Positions 43,130 through 52,964 of a stretch of 64,000 bases of DNA are shown in pieces. Source of the DNA: Serratia ficaria (GTDB lineage: Bacteria > Pseudomonadota > Gammaproteobacteria > Enterobacterales > Enterobacteriaceae); contig NZ_LT906479.1 in NCBI RefSeq assembly GCF_900187015.1, forward strand, positions 2,542,001 to 2,606,000, read 5' to 3'. Both the position numbers and the translations under genes were made by a program. The notes beneath the pieces are model-generated. The model had not been told where the DNA came from, did not search any database, and was given only the letters and a program-made list of their open reading frames with translations. The first letter of the stretch is position 1; each line of letters opens with the position of its first letter.

Positions 43130-43509
43130 ACCAGGTGAACCTTGTTGCCGTCGGGATCGCGCAGGTAGGCGCCAAAATAGCCTTTGCCGTAGTGCGGGCG
43201 TTCGCCGGGCTCGCCTTCGCTGCCGCCGCCCGCCTGCATTCCGGCGGCGTAGGCTTGCCGCACCTGCTGCTCATCGGCCGCGAGAAACGCCACCATGCTG
43301 CCGTTGCCCGCGCTGGCCGGCCGGCGATCAAACGGCTGATAGGCATAGAAACGGGGCAAGGTCTGGCCGGGAATAATCCAGCAGCGGGCCGCGGGCCCGT
43401 CATCCGGCGTCACTTCGCGCTGCCGCAGCCCCAGCGGCAGCAAGATGGCGTCGTAAAATGCGGCTGCAGCGTCCAAATCGCTGACGCCAACGGTAATGTG
43501 GCTGAACAT
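43102..43509 (-). CDS. VOC superfamily (glyoxalase/bleomycin-resistance-like) protein
   Basis: 135 residues, two beta-alpha-beta-beta-beta modules. HITVGVSDLDAAAAFYD opens the first. AYLRDPDGNKVHLVYRG closes the second, with the usual metal-binding pair region. Small VOC proteins of this type are often lactoylglutathione lyase-like or sequestering proteins; the substrate is not known. A TetR gene in the same direction follows 65 bases upstream. Confidence 0.85.
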   Translation of the reverse strand: MFSHITVGVSDLDAAAAFYDAILLPLGLRQREVTPDDGPAARCWIIPGQTLPRFYAYQPFDRRPASAGNGSMVAFLAADEQQVRQAYAAGMQAGGGSEGEPGERPHYGKGYFGAYLRDPDGNKVHLVYRGDLAAE

Positions 43510-43573
43510 CCTGATCCCTCTCGGTCATGGTGTAGTGATGACAACATTAGCAGCATTCCTGATATGTCGCCGG

Positions 43574-44188
43574 CTAGTCGTTCGGGCGATGCGCATCCCA
43601 TACCGACAGCAGGCGGGTTACCGCATCGTCCAGCGCCTGGTGGCTGACGCCGTCGCGGGCCAGGGTGGAAACGCCGAGCAGGAAACTGTCGAAAACGGTC
43701 GCCAGCACGGCGGGCTGAACGTCGGCCGCCAGTTCGCCGGCGGCGATGCCGCGTTCGACGCAGAATATAAAACCGTTCAGCGTGCGCCGGCGCGAGTCCG
43801 CCAGCGGCTGCAGCACCGCGGCGTCCTCTGCGCCGCCGGCCATCACCCCCAGCGCCACCATGCAGCCCTTGGGATGATCCGCTCCGCACTGCATGTTGAC
43901 CGACCGCCGCAGCGAAATTTCAATCGCCCGGCGCGGCGGCAGCGATTCATCCCACAGCGCGTCGTTGACCCGGCCGTGGCTGTCGAGGTAGCAGGCTACC
44001 GCTTCGCGGAACAGCGCTTCTTTGGAACCAAAGGCCGCGTAGAAACTGGGTGCGGTGATGCCGCCGCCGATATGCGCCTTAAGCTGAGCCAGCGAGGTGG
44101 ATTCGTAGCCATGCTGCCAGAAAAGGTGCAGCGCCTGTCGTACCGCTTCATCGCGGTCGAACCGGCGTGGGCGTCCCATTTGTGCCAT
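43574..44188 (-). CDS. TetR family transcriptional regulator
   Basis: The start is taken at 44188, with GGGAGG 6 bases before the ATG. The open frame further upstream runs through the operator region and is not coding. 204 residues: the helix-turn-helix lies within residues 9-55 (FDRDEAVRQALHLFWQHGYE, then LKAHIGGGITAPSFYAAFGS). It is divergent from an MFS exporter gene. Three near-identical palindromes in the shared region suggest it represses both itself and the exporter. Confidence 0.85.
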   Translation of the reverse strand: MAQMGRPRRFDRDEAVRQALHLFWQHGYESTSLAQLKAHIGGGITAPSFYAAFGSKEALFREAVACYLDSHGRVNDALWDESLPPRRAIEISLRRSVNMQCGADHPKGCMVALGVMAGGAEDAAVLQPLADSRRRTLNGFIFCVERGIAAGELAADVQPAVLATVFDSFLLGVSTLARDGVSHQALDDAVTRLLSVWDAHRPND

Positions 44189-44205
44189 AGCGGCCTCCCA
44201 ATATT

Positions 44206-44221
44206 TATACCGATCGCTATA
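44206..44221. promoter_or_regulatory. TetR operator copy 1
   Basis: TATACCGATCGCTATA, near-palindromic, 17 bases upstream of the tetR start. It is the first of three copies in the intergenic region. Confidence 0.6.
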
Positions 44222-44260
44222 AATGTGATTGACAGCCTGATGCCGTCTGCTTAGCATTAT

Positions 44261-44276
44261 TATACCAATCGATATA
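44261..44276. promoter_or_regulatory. TetR operator copy 2
   Basis: TATACCAATCGATATA, same core and spacing as the flanking copies, in the middle of the region between tetR and the MFS gene. Confidence 0.55.
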
Positions 44277-44347
44277 TAAATCAATTGGCCCGTAACGGCC
44301 GCGTCAGGGGGTGGATTTATCCGACGCGGCTTAAATTTACCCATATT

Positions 44348-44363
44348 TATACCGATCAGTATA
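44348..44363. promoter_or_regulatory. TetR operator copy 3
   Basis: TATACCGATCAGTATA, with perfect TATAC/GTATA arms, ends 12 bases before the MFS start, where it would cover the promoter or ribosome site. Confidence 0.6.
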
Positions 44364-44375
44364 TAAAGAGGCGCC

Positions 44376-45593
44376 ATGAGCCAGACTTCCCCTTGTTGTG
44401 ACCCGTTATCGCCGCCGCGTGAAGACGCGCATTTCCCGCTGGCGGCGCTGTTGGCGTTGGCCATGACCGGTTTCATCTGCATCGCGACCGAGACGCTGCC
44501 CGCCGGCTTGCTGCCGCAAATTGCGCCGGGTCTGCAGGTATCGCCGGCGCTGGCCGGCCAGATGGTGACGGCCTATGCGTTGGGATCCTTGCTGGCGGCG
44601 ATCCCGTTGACGCTCGCCACCCAGGGCTGGCGGCGCCGCAACGTGCTGTTGCTGACCATCGCCGGCTTTCTGATTTTCAACTCGATTACCGCCTGGTCTT
44701 CCAGCTTTGCCCTGACGCTGCTGGCGCGTTTTTTGGCCGGCGCATCGGCGGGGCTGGCCTGGAGCCTGTTGGCCGGTTACGCCCGCCGCATGGTAGCGCC
44801 GCCGCAGCAGGGCAAAGCGATGGCGGTGGCGATGGTCGGCACGCCGGTAGCGCTTTCCCTTGGCGTGCCGCTCGGCACCTGGTTGGGGGCGGCCATCGGC
44901 TGGCGCGCGGCGTTCGGCGCCATGTCGCTGCTGTCGGTGATATTAATGGCGTGGGTGGTGCTGAAGGTGCCGGACTACCCGGGGCAAGCCGGCGCCAGGC
45001 GCCTGCCGCTGCGCCGCGTCTGGCGCACGCCCGGCGTGCGGCCGGTGCTGGCGGTGGTGATGTGCTGGATGCTGGCGCATAACCTGCTGTATACCTATGT
45101 CGCGCCCCTGGTGGCCCCGGCCGGGTTGAGCGCCGATGTCGACGCGGTGCTGCTGGTGTTTGGCCTGGCGGCGCTGGGCGGCATCTGGCTGACCGGGCGC
45201 ACCGTCGACGGTCATCTGCGCCGGTCGGTGTTGCTGAGCCTCGGCGTTTTCGCCGCCGCCACGCTGCTGCTGGGGTTATCCCTGCGCTCGCCGCAGCTGG
45301 TATGGGGAGCGGTCGCCTTCTGGGGCCTGAGCTTCGGCGGCGCGGCCACGCTGTTGCAGACCGCGCTGGCGGACAGCGCCGGCGAAGGCGCAGACGCGGC
45401 GCTGTCGATGAACGTGGTTATCTGGAATGGCGCGATAGCCGCGGGTGGCATGCTGGGCGGCCTGCTGCTGGGGCATTTCGGCGTGCTGTCGTTCCCCTGG
45501 GCGGCGCTGGCGATGGCGCTGATCGGGTTGGGGATCGCTTATTCGGCCAGCCGCCACGGTTTCCCGCAGGGGAAGCGCTCGCCGGCCGGGTAA
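44376..45593 (+). CDS. MFS transporter (DHA1-type exporter)
   Basis: 405 residues. FICIATETLPAGLLPQI is the helix-1 signature of the YdhP/AraJ/CmlA-like group. TLATQGWRRRNVLL is the 2-3 loop and GTPVALSLGVPLGTWLG is motif C. It is an inner-membrane exporter, probably induced when the divergent TetR protein binds its ligand. The ribosome site is GAGGCGCC upstream of ATG 44376. Confidence 0.85.
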   Translation: MSQTSPCCDPLSPPREDAHFPLAALLALAMTGFICIATETLPAGLLPQIAPGLQVSPALAGQMVTAYALGSLLAAIPLTLATQGWRRRNVLLLTIAGFLIFNSITAWSSSFALTLLARFLAGASAGLAWSLLAGYARRMVAPPQQGKAMAVAMVGTPVALSLGVPLGTWLGAAIGWRAAFGAMSLLSVILMAWVVLKVPDYPGQAGARRLPLRRVWRTPGVRPVLAVVMCWMLAHNLLYTYVAPLVAPAGLSADVDAVLLVFGLAALGGIWLTGRTVDGHLRRSVLLSLGVFAAATLLLGLSLRSPQLVWGAVAFWGLSFGGAATLLQTALADSAGEGADAALSMNVVIWNGAIAAGGMLGGLLLGHFGVLSFPWAALAMALIGLGIAYSASRHGFPQGKRSPAG

Positions 45594-45597
45594 ACAG

Positions 45598-45792
45598 TCA
45601 GGCGTTGTCGACGCGCGGATTGGCGCGCGTCGGCTGGCTGGGGTAATCCACCTGATGTTTTTGCAGGTAATCGCGGATCAGCTGGCGGACCACCTGGGAG
45701 GGCGTGACATCCTGCTGCAGGCACAGTTCTTCCAGGGCTTTTTTCTTGTCCGGGTCGATCAGTATGGTCAGCCGCGCCGTTTTCTTTTCCAT
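45598..45792 (-). CDS. Ribbon-helix-helix (CopG/Arc-type) small DNA-binding protein
   Basis: 64 residues from ATG 45792, preceded by GGAGG at 6 bases. KTARLTILIDPDKKKALEEL, then TPSQVVRQLIRDYL, is the beta-strand plus two-helix pattern of RHH proteins. No toxin gene is adjacent, so it is unlikely to be a standard antitoxin and may be a stand-alone regulator. Confidence 0.75.
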   Translation of the reverse strand: MEKKTARLTILIDPDKKKALEELCLQQDVTPSQVVRQLIRDYLQKHQVDYPSQPTRANPRVDNA

Positions 45793-45869
45793 CAGGGTCC
45801 TCCAGAGAATGATAATTAAATGATAATACCACGTGACCGAATCGGCCAACCGCGCTGCATTGCCGGTGC

Positions 45870-46658
45870 TCAGTTGAAATGCAGCCGTTCTATTTTGCGC
45901 GACAGGTAGCCCAGATCGCAGCCGAAGATTTCCCCGCTGGCGCGCGCCAGCTCGCGCAGTTGGCTCAGCGGCAAGGTGACGCGCGCCGGCGACGCGTAAA
46001 TGATCACGTTGCCGCTCGGTGCGACGCAGAACAGCACGCTGTCAAAAACCCGATGCAGACTGTGATACAGCAGGGTATCGGCATGGGGCACTTCATGATA
46101 GTTCAACACCAGCCAGCCGCCGTCGTTCAGTCGGGCGGCGCAGTTCTCCAGAAAACTCTGGCTGCCCTGCTGAGGATCCATGGCGAAGGCCGAGTAGAGA
46201 TCGGAAAAAATCAGGTCATAGCGCCGCCCATGCGCGGTGCGCACAAACTCCACCGCATCGGCGGTGTGCAGCGCGACGGCATCGGCGCCGGGCAGGGTAA
46301 AGTAACGTTCGGCGACCGACACCACCGCGGCGCGCAGCTCGACCACCTCCAGCCGCATATGCGCATCGCTGGCGTGCAGCGCGCGCACCAGGCTGCCGCC
46401 GCCCAGGCCGAGGATCAGCGCCGACGCCGGCGGCTGCCAGGCGACCGCCATCAGCATCGCCTTGATGTAGTTGTGGATCGGCAGCGCCGGATTGCTGAGG
46501 CTCATTTTGCTCTGCTCGCAGATGCCGTCGAAACGCAGCGTGCGGTAGTCTTTGTGGTCAGAGACGATAATCTCGCCGCAGGCGTCTTCCAGGCGGGCGA
46601 TCACCTGGCCGCGCGGCGAGAAATCGAGGGTGCTGAGTAAGCTGTCAACCAGAGACAT
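45870..46658 (-). CDS. Spermidine synthase-like aminopropyltransferase/methyltransferase-fold protein
   Basis: 262 residues. The nucleotide-binding loop LILGLGGGSLVRAL lies near 87-100, and EVVEL and DLIFSDLYS follow in the positions of the acceptor aspartates. The gate-keeping motif of true spermidine synthases (GGGDG) is altered to GGGS, so polyamine synthase activity is doubtful. Many such proteins occur as orphans in enterobacteria. It is next to the fabZ-like gene in the same direction, 24 bases apart. Confidence 0.7.
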   Translation of the reverse strand: MSLVDSLLSTLDFSPRGQVIARLEDACGEIIVSDHKDYRTLRFDGICEQSKMSLSNPALPIHNYIKAMLMAVAWQPPASALILGLGGGSLVRALHASDAHMRLEVVELRAAVVSVAERYFTLPGADAVALHTADAVEFVRTAHGRRYDLIFSDLYSAFAMDPQQGSQSFLENCAARLNDGGWLVLNYHEVPHADTLLYHSLHRVFDSVLFCVAPSGNVIIYASPARVTLPLSQLRELARASGEIFGCDLGYLSRKIERLHFN

Positions 46659-46682
46659 GGTTTTGCTGTGGCTCCTGTGGGT

Positions 46683-47129
46683 CTATTTGCGGGCGCACAT
46701 AAAATCTGCGCAGCAGATCCGGCGGCCATCAACGGTGGCCAGCCCGCGGAAGCGCGCGATCGCGCCGCGCTTGCGCACGAAGGTCACCGCCAGATGGACC
46801 CGATCGCCGGGGTGCGCGGCCCGATAAAACCGCGCCCGCTGAATGGCGGCAAAGTAATAGTGCTCTCCTTCCTGCAGCGCGCCGAGGAAATAATGCGCCA
46901 GCAGGCCGGTGCTCTGCGCCAGCGCTTCGACCATCAATACCCCCGGAAAGGCGCCGCCGGCAGGCCAAAGCGCCGGATCGTTGGCGGTGACGTTTTTGAT
47001 GGCGCTCAGGCGTCCTTCTGCGACGCAGGTGCCTGCGGCCAGCACGCGGTCGACCAACAGACAGGGGTACCGATGAGGCAGGATAGATTGAATATCCTGA
47101 AATTGCAGTGGGTTACCATTCAGCGGCAT
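46683..47129 (-). CDS. Second FabZ-like 3-hydroxyacyl-ACP dehydratase
   Basis: 148 residues, hot-dog fold. The catalytic histidine is in LPHRYP (H19) and the glutamate in FPGVLMVEALAQSTG (E68), as in FabZ. The usual GHFPG before the central helix is replaced by PAGGAFPG. FabZ dehydrates 3-hydroxyacyl-ACP in fatty-acid synthesis. This copy is outside the lpx/fabZ cluster and sits with a spermidine-synthase-like gene, so it probably serves a specialised acyl pathway or modulates fatty-acid composition. Confidence 0.75.
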   Translation of the reverse strand: MPLNGNPLQFQDIQSILPHRYPCLLVDRVLAAGTCVAEGRLSAIKNVTANDPALWPAGGAFPGVLMVEALAQSTGLLAHYFLGALQEGEHYYFAAIQRARFYRAAHPGDRVHLAVTFVRKRGAIARFRGLATVDGRRICCADFMCARK

Positions 47130-47270
47130 GGGTGATTCCGGTCCTGTCAGCGGAGCGACGCCGGCCAGGCTGCCGGCATCAGTCTAAGTGGAGTGTAATA
47201 ACATTATAATAAAATTATCATTGAATGTGCCAGATGAAAAAGCGATGCGGCGAGAAGGCGAGGTGAAAGT

Positions 47271-47290
47271 CACCCGGCGACGGCCGGGTG
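47271..47290 (-). terminator. Hairpin downstream of yqhA
   Basis: CACCCGGC and GCCGGGTG form an 8-bp stem with a GACG loop, 10 bases behind the yqhA stop. No strong T-run is present. Confidence 0.45.
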
Positions 47291-47300
47291 CGGGAAGGGG

Positions 47301-48270
<970 letters not shown>

Positions 48271-49533
48271 ATGACGGTACTGACCGAATCGCTGCAGGCG
48301 AGCAAATACGGCAAATGGACCCAGCTGTTGCTCGGGTTGATTTGCATGGCTTCAATATCGAGCCCGCAATATGTCTGGACGCTGCTGACCGGGCCGCTGA
48401 CGGCGAAATTGGGCGTGGGGTTGCCTGAACTGCAGGTGACGTTCTCGTTGCTGATTATTCTGCAAACCTTTTTTTCGCCGTTCCAGGGCAAACTGATCGA
48501 TCGCTTCGGCCCGCGCCGGCTGATTTCCCTCGGCACGCTGCTGGCCGGGCTCAGCTGGGTGCTGTCATCGCAGGTCAACGGTTTGCTGGCGCTGTATGTG
48601 GTCTACGGCTGTTTGGGCGGCCTGGGCACCGGCATCGTGTACGTCGGCATCGTCGGGCTGATGGTGAAATGGTTCCCCGACAATCGCGGTTTCGCCGCCG
48701 GGGCGGTCGCGGCGGGCTACGGCATGGGGGCGATCCTGACCACATTCCCCATTTCCCTCTCATTGGGCAGCTACGGCGTGGAGCAGACGATGATGGTCTT
48801 CGGCGGCGCGTTTGCGTTGGTCGGGTTGCTGGCGAGCCAGGGGCTGAGGGTGCCGGCCAATGCCGCTTCGCTGCCCGGCAGCGTCAGGCTCGAACAGGGC
48901 AAGCGACAGTTCGCCTCGCGGGAAATGCTGCGGCAGCCGCTATTCTGGCTGATGTTCCTGATGATGGCGATGATGTCCACGTCCGGGCTGATGGTGACCT
49001 CGCAAATGGCGGTGTTCGCCCATGACTTCGGCATCAGCGGCGCGGTGGTGTTCGGCATGGCGGCGCTGCCGCTGGCGCTGACCATCGACAGATTTACCAA
49101 CGGGCTGACGCGGCCGCTGTTTGGCTTTATCTCCGACCGCTATGGGCGGGAAAAGACCATGTTCATCGCCTTCGCGCTGGAAGGCTGCGCAATGACGCTG
49201 TGGCTGATGTGCCGTGAGGATCCGCTGCTGTTTGTGCTGTTGTCCGGCGTGGTGTTCTTCGGCTGGGGGGAAATCTTCTCGCTGTTCCCCTCGACGCTGA
49301 CCGACACCTTCGGCAGCCAAAATGCGACCGCCAACTACGGCTGGCTGTATATGTCGCAGGGCATAGGTTCGATTTTCGGCGGCCCTCTGGCGGCGCTGCT
49401 GTATCAGCACACTCAGGGTTGGCATGTGGTCTTCGGCTGCGCGATTGCGCTGGACTTTATCACCGCCGGATTGGCGCTGTGGGTGCTGAAACCCTGGCGC
49501 TCCCGCTTCATGCGCGCTCAGCAGCCGAATTGA
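48271..49533 (+). CDS. OFA (oxalate/formate antiporter) family MFS transporter
   Basis: 420 residues, 12 helices. SSPQYVWTLLTGPL in helix 1, KLIDRFGPRRLISLG at the 2-3 loop and YGCLGGLGTGIVYVG in helix 4 are typical of OxlT-type carriers. These move small carboxylates (oxalate, formate, pyruvate, lactate); the ligand here is unknown. It stands alone and has its own terminator. Confidence 0.8.
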   Translation: MTVLTESLQASKYGKWTQLLLGLICMASISSPQYVWTLLTGPLTAKLGVGLPELQVTFSLLIILQTFFSPFQGKLIDRFGPRRLISLGTLLAGLSWVLSSQVNGLLALYVVYGCLGGLGTGIVYVGIVGLMVKWFPDNRGFAAGAVAAGYGMGAILTTFPISLSLGSYGVEQTMMVFGGAFALVGLLASQGLRVPANAASLPGSVRLEQGKRQFASREMLRQPLFWLMFLMMAMMSTSGLMVTSQMAVFAHDFGISGAVVFGMAALPLALTIDRFTNGLTRPLFGFISDRYGREKTMFIAFALEGCAMTLWLMCREDPLLFVLLSGVVFFGWGEIFSLFPSTLTDTFGSQNATANYGWLYMSQGIGSIFGGPLAALLYQHTQGWHVVFGCAIALDFITAGLALWVLKPWRSRFMRAQQPN

Positions 49534-49537
49534 AATC

Positions 49538-49560
49538 CTCCCCGGCGCCGCGCCGGGGAG
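49538..49560 (+). terminator. Hairpin terminator of the OFA transporter gene
   Basis: CTCCCCGGCG and CGCCGGGGAG pair perfectly over 10 bp with a 3-base loop, directly behind the stop. The T-run is weak. Confidence 0.55.
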
Positions 49561-49589
49561 AGGTTCAGGCCCCCGGCCGCTAAGCGGGC

Positions 49590-49883
49590 TCAATGCTTGG
49601 CGCTTTTGCCGTCGTTATGGCCGAGCGAGCGATCGGGAAAGCAGTGGTCGCGCAGGCGCTGTTTCAGCTGCGCCGCATCGGGAAAGCCGCCGTCTATTTT
49701 TCGATCCCAGATCATCACGCCGCCGACGCTGATTTGGTACACCCCGCCGGTGCCGGGCATCAGCGTGACGGAGGCGAGATCGTCGCCGAAGGTGCTGAGC
49801 AGCTCTTGCGCCATCCAGCCGGCGCGCAGCAGCCAGTTGCATTGTGAACAGTAATGAATGGTAACGGCAGGGGCGGTTTTCAT
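49590..49883 (-). CDS. SelT/SelW/SelH (Rdx-type) selenoprotein-like protein
   Basis: 97 residues. The redox motif C-S-Q-C occurs at 12-15 in ITIHYCSQCNWL-like context, with a following WMAQELLSTFG helix and GTGGVYQISV. This thioredoxin-like family occurs with selenocysteine or, as here, cysteine. Function is unclear; a thiol-redox role is inferred. Confidence 0.85.
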   Translation of the reverse strand: MKTAPAVTIHYCSQCNWLLRAGWMAQELLSTFGDDLASVTLMPGTGGVYQISVGGVMIWDRKIDGGFPDAAQLKQRLRDHCFPDRSLGHNDGKSAKH

Positions 49884-50094
49884 CGTAGGGTCGCCGGCAA
49901 ATTAACGTTGCCGCTATCATCGGATGCCGCACCCGTCTTTGTCAATTGGCCGCTCTGTGGGTTGCCCCTCAAGGAAACGACAAAATCTTTCATATTTAAT
50001 TATTTGTTTTTACATAAAAATACCCGATTTGCCCTCTGGTGACTCAGTCACTACAGTTACAGGTGACCTTTTCATTTCAGCTGAGGAAACCACC

Positions 50095-51105
50095 ATGAAA
50101 GCTGCCGTAGTGACCAAAAACCATACCGTGGACATTCAGGACAAACAGCTTCGCCCGCTGAAGCACGGCGAAGCGGCGCTGAGGATGGAGTGCTGCGGGG
50201 TGTGCCATACCGATCTGCACGTTAAAAATGGCGATTTTGGCGAAGTTCCCGGCATTACGCTCGGCCATGAAGGCATTGGGGTGGTCAGCGCGGTCGGTGA
50301 CGGCGTCACCTCGTTGAAGGTTGGCGACAGAGCCAGCGTCGCCTGGTTCTATCAGGGCTGCGGCCACTGCGAATACTGCGTCAGCGGCAACGAGACGCTG
50401 TGCCGCGCGGTCAAAAACGCCGGCTACAGCGTAGACGGCGGCATGGCGGAAGAGTGCATCGTGGTGGCGGACTACGCGGTAAAAGTGCCGGACGGCCTGG
50501 ACTCGTTCGCCGCCAGCAGCATCACCTGCGCCGGGGTGACCACCTACAAGGCGGTGAAGATTTCCGGCATCCAGCCAGGCCAGTGGATCGCCATCTACGG
50601 CCTCGGCGGCTTGGGCAACCTGGCGCTGCAGTACGCCAGGAACGTGTTCAACGCCAAGGTGATCGCCATTGACGTCAACGACGGCCAGTTGGACTTCGCC
50701 AAAGAAATCGGCGCGGACCTGACCATCAATCCGCAGCACCAAAACGCCGAAGAAATTATCCAGCGGCAGGTGGGCGGCGCCCATGCCGCGGTCGTTACCG
50801 CGGTGGCCAAATCGGCCTTCAACTCGGCGGTGAATGCGGTGCGCGCCGGCGGTAAAGTGGTGGCCGTGGGGCTGCCGCCGGAGAACATGGATCTGAGCAT
50901 TCCGCGTTTGGTGCTGGACGGCATTCAGGTGGTCGGCTCGCTGGTGGGCACCCGCGAAGATCTGAAAGAGGCGTTCCAGTTCGCCGCCGAAGGCAAGGTG
51001 ACGCCGAAGGTCACCAAGCGTCCGTTGGGCGACATCAACGACATCTTCGAAGAAATGAAGTCGGGGAAAATCCGCGGCCGCATGGTGATCGACCTGTCCG
51101 CGTAA
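50095..51105 (+). CDS. adhP: Zinc-dependent alcohol dehydrogenase AdhP
   Basis: 336 residues from ATG 50095 (GAGGAA upstream). Catalytic zinc is held by C37 and H58 and a cysteine in SITCAGVT. Structural zinc is held by C89, C92, C95 and C103. The NAD-binding loop reads [14 protein letters not shown]. The protein matches E. coli AdhP, which interconverts ethanol and acetaldehyde and prefers primary alcohols. It converges with an acetaldehyde-dehydrogenase-type gene, so the pair could oxidise ethanol to acetate. Confidence 0.9.
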   Translation: MKAAVVTKNHTVDIQDKQLRPLKHGEAALRMECCGVCHTDLHVKNGDFGEVPGITLGHEGIGVVSAVGDGVTSLKVGDRASVAWFYQGCGHCEYCVSGNETLCRAVKNAGYSVDGGMAEECIVVADYAVKVPDGLDSFAASSITCAGVTTYKAVKISGIQPGQWIAIYGLGGLGNLALQYARNVFNAKVIAIDVNDGQLDFAKEIGADLTINPQHQNAEEIIQRQVGGAHAAVVTAVAKSAFNSAVNAVRAGGKVVAVGLPPENMDLSIPRLVLDGIQVVGSLVGTREDLKEAFQFAAEGKVTPKVTKRPLGDINDIFEEMKSGKIRGRMVIDLSA

Positions 51106-51120
51106 CTGCGGCCGCCGCCA

Positions 51121-51152
51121 ACGAAGGGCCACCGCCAGCGGTGGCCCTTCGT
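51121..51152. terminator. Bidirectional terminator between adhP and aldehyde dehydrogenase gene
   Basis: ACGAAGGGCCACCG (51121-51134) and CGGTGGCCCTTCGT (51139-51152) form a perfect 14-bp stem with a 4-base loop between convergent genes. Confidence 0.7.
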
Positions 51153-51155
51153 CGA

Positions 51156-52676
51156 TCAGAACAGCCCCAGCGGCTTGGCGTCGTAACTCACCAGCAGGTT
51201 TTTCACCTGTTGATAATGCGACAGCGCCGCCTTGTGGGTCTCGCGCCCGATGCCGGAGTTTTTGTATCCGCCGAACGCGGCGTGCGCCGGGTACAGGTGG
51301 TAGCAGTTGGTCCAGACGCGGCCGGCCTTGATGGCGCGGCCCATGCGATAGGCGCGGTTGATGTCGCGGGTCCACAGCCCGGCTCCCAGCCCAAACTCGG
51401 TGTCGTTGGCCAACGCCAGCGCTTCGGCCTCGTCCTTGAAGCTGGCCACGCCGATCACCGGTCCGAAAATCTCTTCACGGAAGAAACGCATGCTGTTGTT
51501 GCCGGTAATCAGCGTCGGCTGCAGGTAGAAACCGTTTTGCAGTTCATCGCCCTGGGTCACGCGTTCGCCGCCGGCGACGATCTTGCCGCCTTCGTTTTTG
51601 GCGATGTCGATGTAGGACAGGATCTTGTCGTACTGCTGTTTCGAGGCCTGAGCGCCGATCATGGTGTCGGTGTCAAAGGGGTCGCCCTGGCGAATGGTGG
51701 CGATGCGCGCCAGCACTTTCTCGATAAACTGCGGGTAAATGGATTCCTGGATCAGCGCGCGCGAAGGGCAGGTGCAGACTTCGCCCTGGTTGAAGAAGCC
51801 CAGCACCAGCCCTTCAACCGCTTTGTCGATAAACTCCGGTTCGGCCTGCATGATGTCTTCAAAGTAGATGTTGGGCGATTTGCCGCCCAGTTCGACGGTG
51901 CTGGGAATGATGTTCTCCGCCGCACAGGCGAGGATGCGCCGGCCTATCGGGGTGGAACCGGTAAAGGCGATTTTCGCGATGCGTTTGCTGCGTGCCAGGG
52001 CCTCGCCGGCTTCGGCGCCGAACCCCTGCACCACGTTGAGCACGCCCGGCGGCAGCAGATCGCCGATTTCCTCCATCAGCACGCTGATGCCGAGCGGGGT
52101 TTGCTCCGCCGGTTTCAACACCACGCAGTTGCCGCCCGCCAGCGCCGGCGCCAGCTTCCAGGCGGCCATCAGCAGCGGGAAGTTCCAGGGGATGATCTGG
52201 CCGACCACGCCCAGCGGTTCATAGATATGGTAGGCCACGGTGTTCTGATCAATCTCGGCCGCGCTGCCTTCCTGCGCGCGCAGGCAGCCGGCGAAGTAGC
52301 GGAAGTGATCGACCGCCAGCGGCAGATCGGCATTCAGGGTTTCGCGGATCGGTTTGCCGTTGTCCCAGGTTTCCGTCAGCGCCAGCATTTCCAGCCGCGA
52401 CTCGATGCGATCGGCGATGGCCAGCAGCAGGTTGGCGCGTTCCTGCACGCTGGTTTTGCCCCAGGCGTCGGCCGCCGCATGCGCCGCATCCAGCGCCAGC
52501 TCGATATCTTTGGCGTCCGAACGCGGGAACTCGGCGATCGGTTGGCCGGTCACCGGGGAGGTGTTGGTGAAGTAGTTGCCGGCAACCGGTTCGACAAATT
52601 TGCCGCCAATGTAATTGCCATAACGCTTTTTGAAGGAAACCAGCGAGCCAGGCAAACCGGGATGGACATATTTCAT
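51156..52676 (-). CDS. Aldehyde dehydrogenase (AldB/AcoD type, acetaldehyde to acetate)
   Basis: The start is taken as ATG 52676 (GAGAGG upstream; GTG 52685 is the alternative), giving 506 residues. The general base is E262 (VELGGKSPN) and the nucleophile C301 ([10 protein letters not shown]), with the NAD site [14 protein letters not shown]. It is closest to E. coli AldB and AcoD/ExaC, which oxidise acetaldehyde and other short aldehydes. The next gene on the other side is an AcoR-type activator, and a sigma-54-like promoter is visible 70-95 bases upstream, so it is likely AcoR-controlled. Confidence 0.85.
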   Translation of the reverse strand: MKYVHPGLPGSLVSFKKRYGNYIGGKFVEPVAGNYFTNTSPVTGQPIAEFPRSDAKDIELALDAAHAAADAWGKTSVQERANLLLAIADRIESRLEMLALTETWDNGKPIRETLNADLPLAVDHFRYFAGCLRAQEGSAAEIDQNTVAYHIYEPLGVVGQIIPWNFPLLMAAWKLAPALAGGNCVVLKPAEQTPLGISVLMEEIGDLLPPGVLNVVQGFGAEAGEALARSKRIAKIAFTGSTPIGRRILACAAENIIPSTVELGGKSPNIYFEDIMQAEPEFIDKAVEGLVLGFFNQGEVCTCPSRALIQESIYPQFIEKVLARIATIRQGDPFDTDTMIGAQASKQQYDKILSYIDIAKNEGGKIVAGGERVTQGDELQNGFYLQPTLITGNNSMRFFREEIFGPVIGVASFKDEAEALALANDTEFGLGAGLWTRDINRAYRMGRAIKAGRVWTNCYHLYPAHAAFGGYKNSGIGRETHKAALSHYQQVKNLLVSYDAKPLGLF

Positions 52677-52757
52677 GTTGTGCACCTCTCTGCAGAAGAT
52701 AACCGACGCTATTGGGCTGCGCCTGCGAATGCGACATGTCGCCGCAGTGAGTCATAA

Positions 52758-52772
52758 GCATTCCCTATGCCA
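52758..52772 (-). promoter_or_regulatory. Sigma-54-like promoter of aldehyde dehydrogenase gene
   Basis: On the minus strand TGGCATAGGGAATGC has GG-N10-GC spacing and three mismatches to the -24/-12 consensus. The predicted start (about 52746) gives a 70-base leader. The neighbouring activator is of the sigma-54 type, which supports it. Confidence 0.55.
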
Positions 52773-52964
52773 GATTGATTTCACCTATCTCTTCATTTCA
52801 GTAAATGCTTTAATATCAATCGATTGATTTGTCGTTAAAATAGTTTCGTTACCTCGCCGTTCCGATCCGCCAGGCCCGGCGGTTATTTTTTGTGTCCCGT
52901 GTCGCAACACCTGATACACGGTCGTGATACAAACTTGCAACATTCTTATTCGGTGGAGAAGCGC

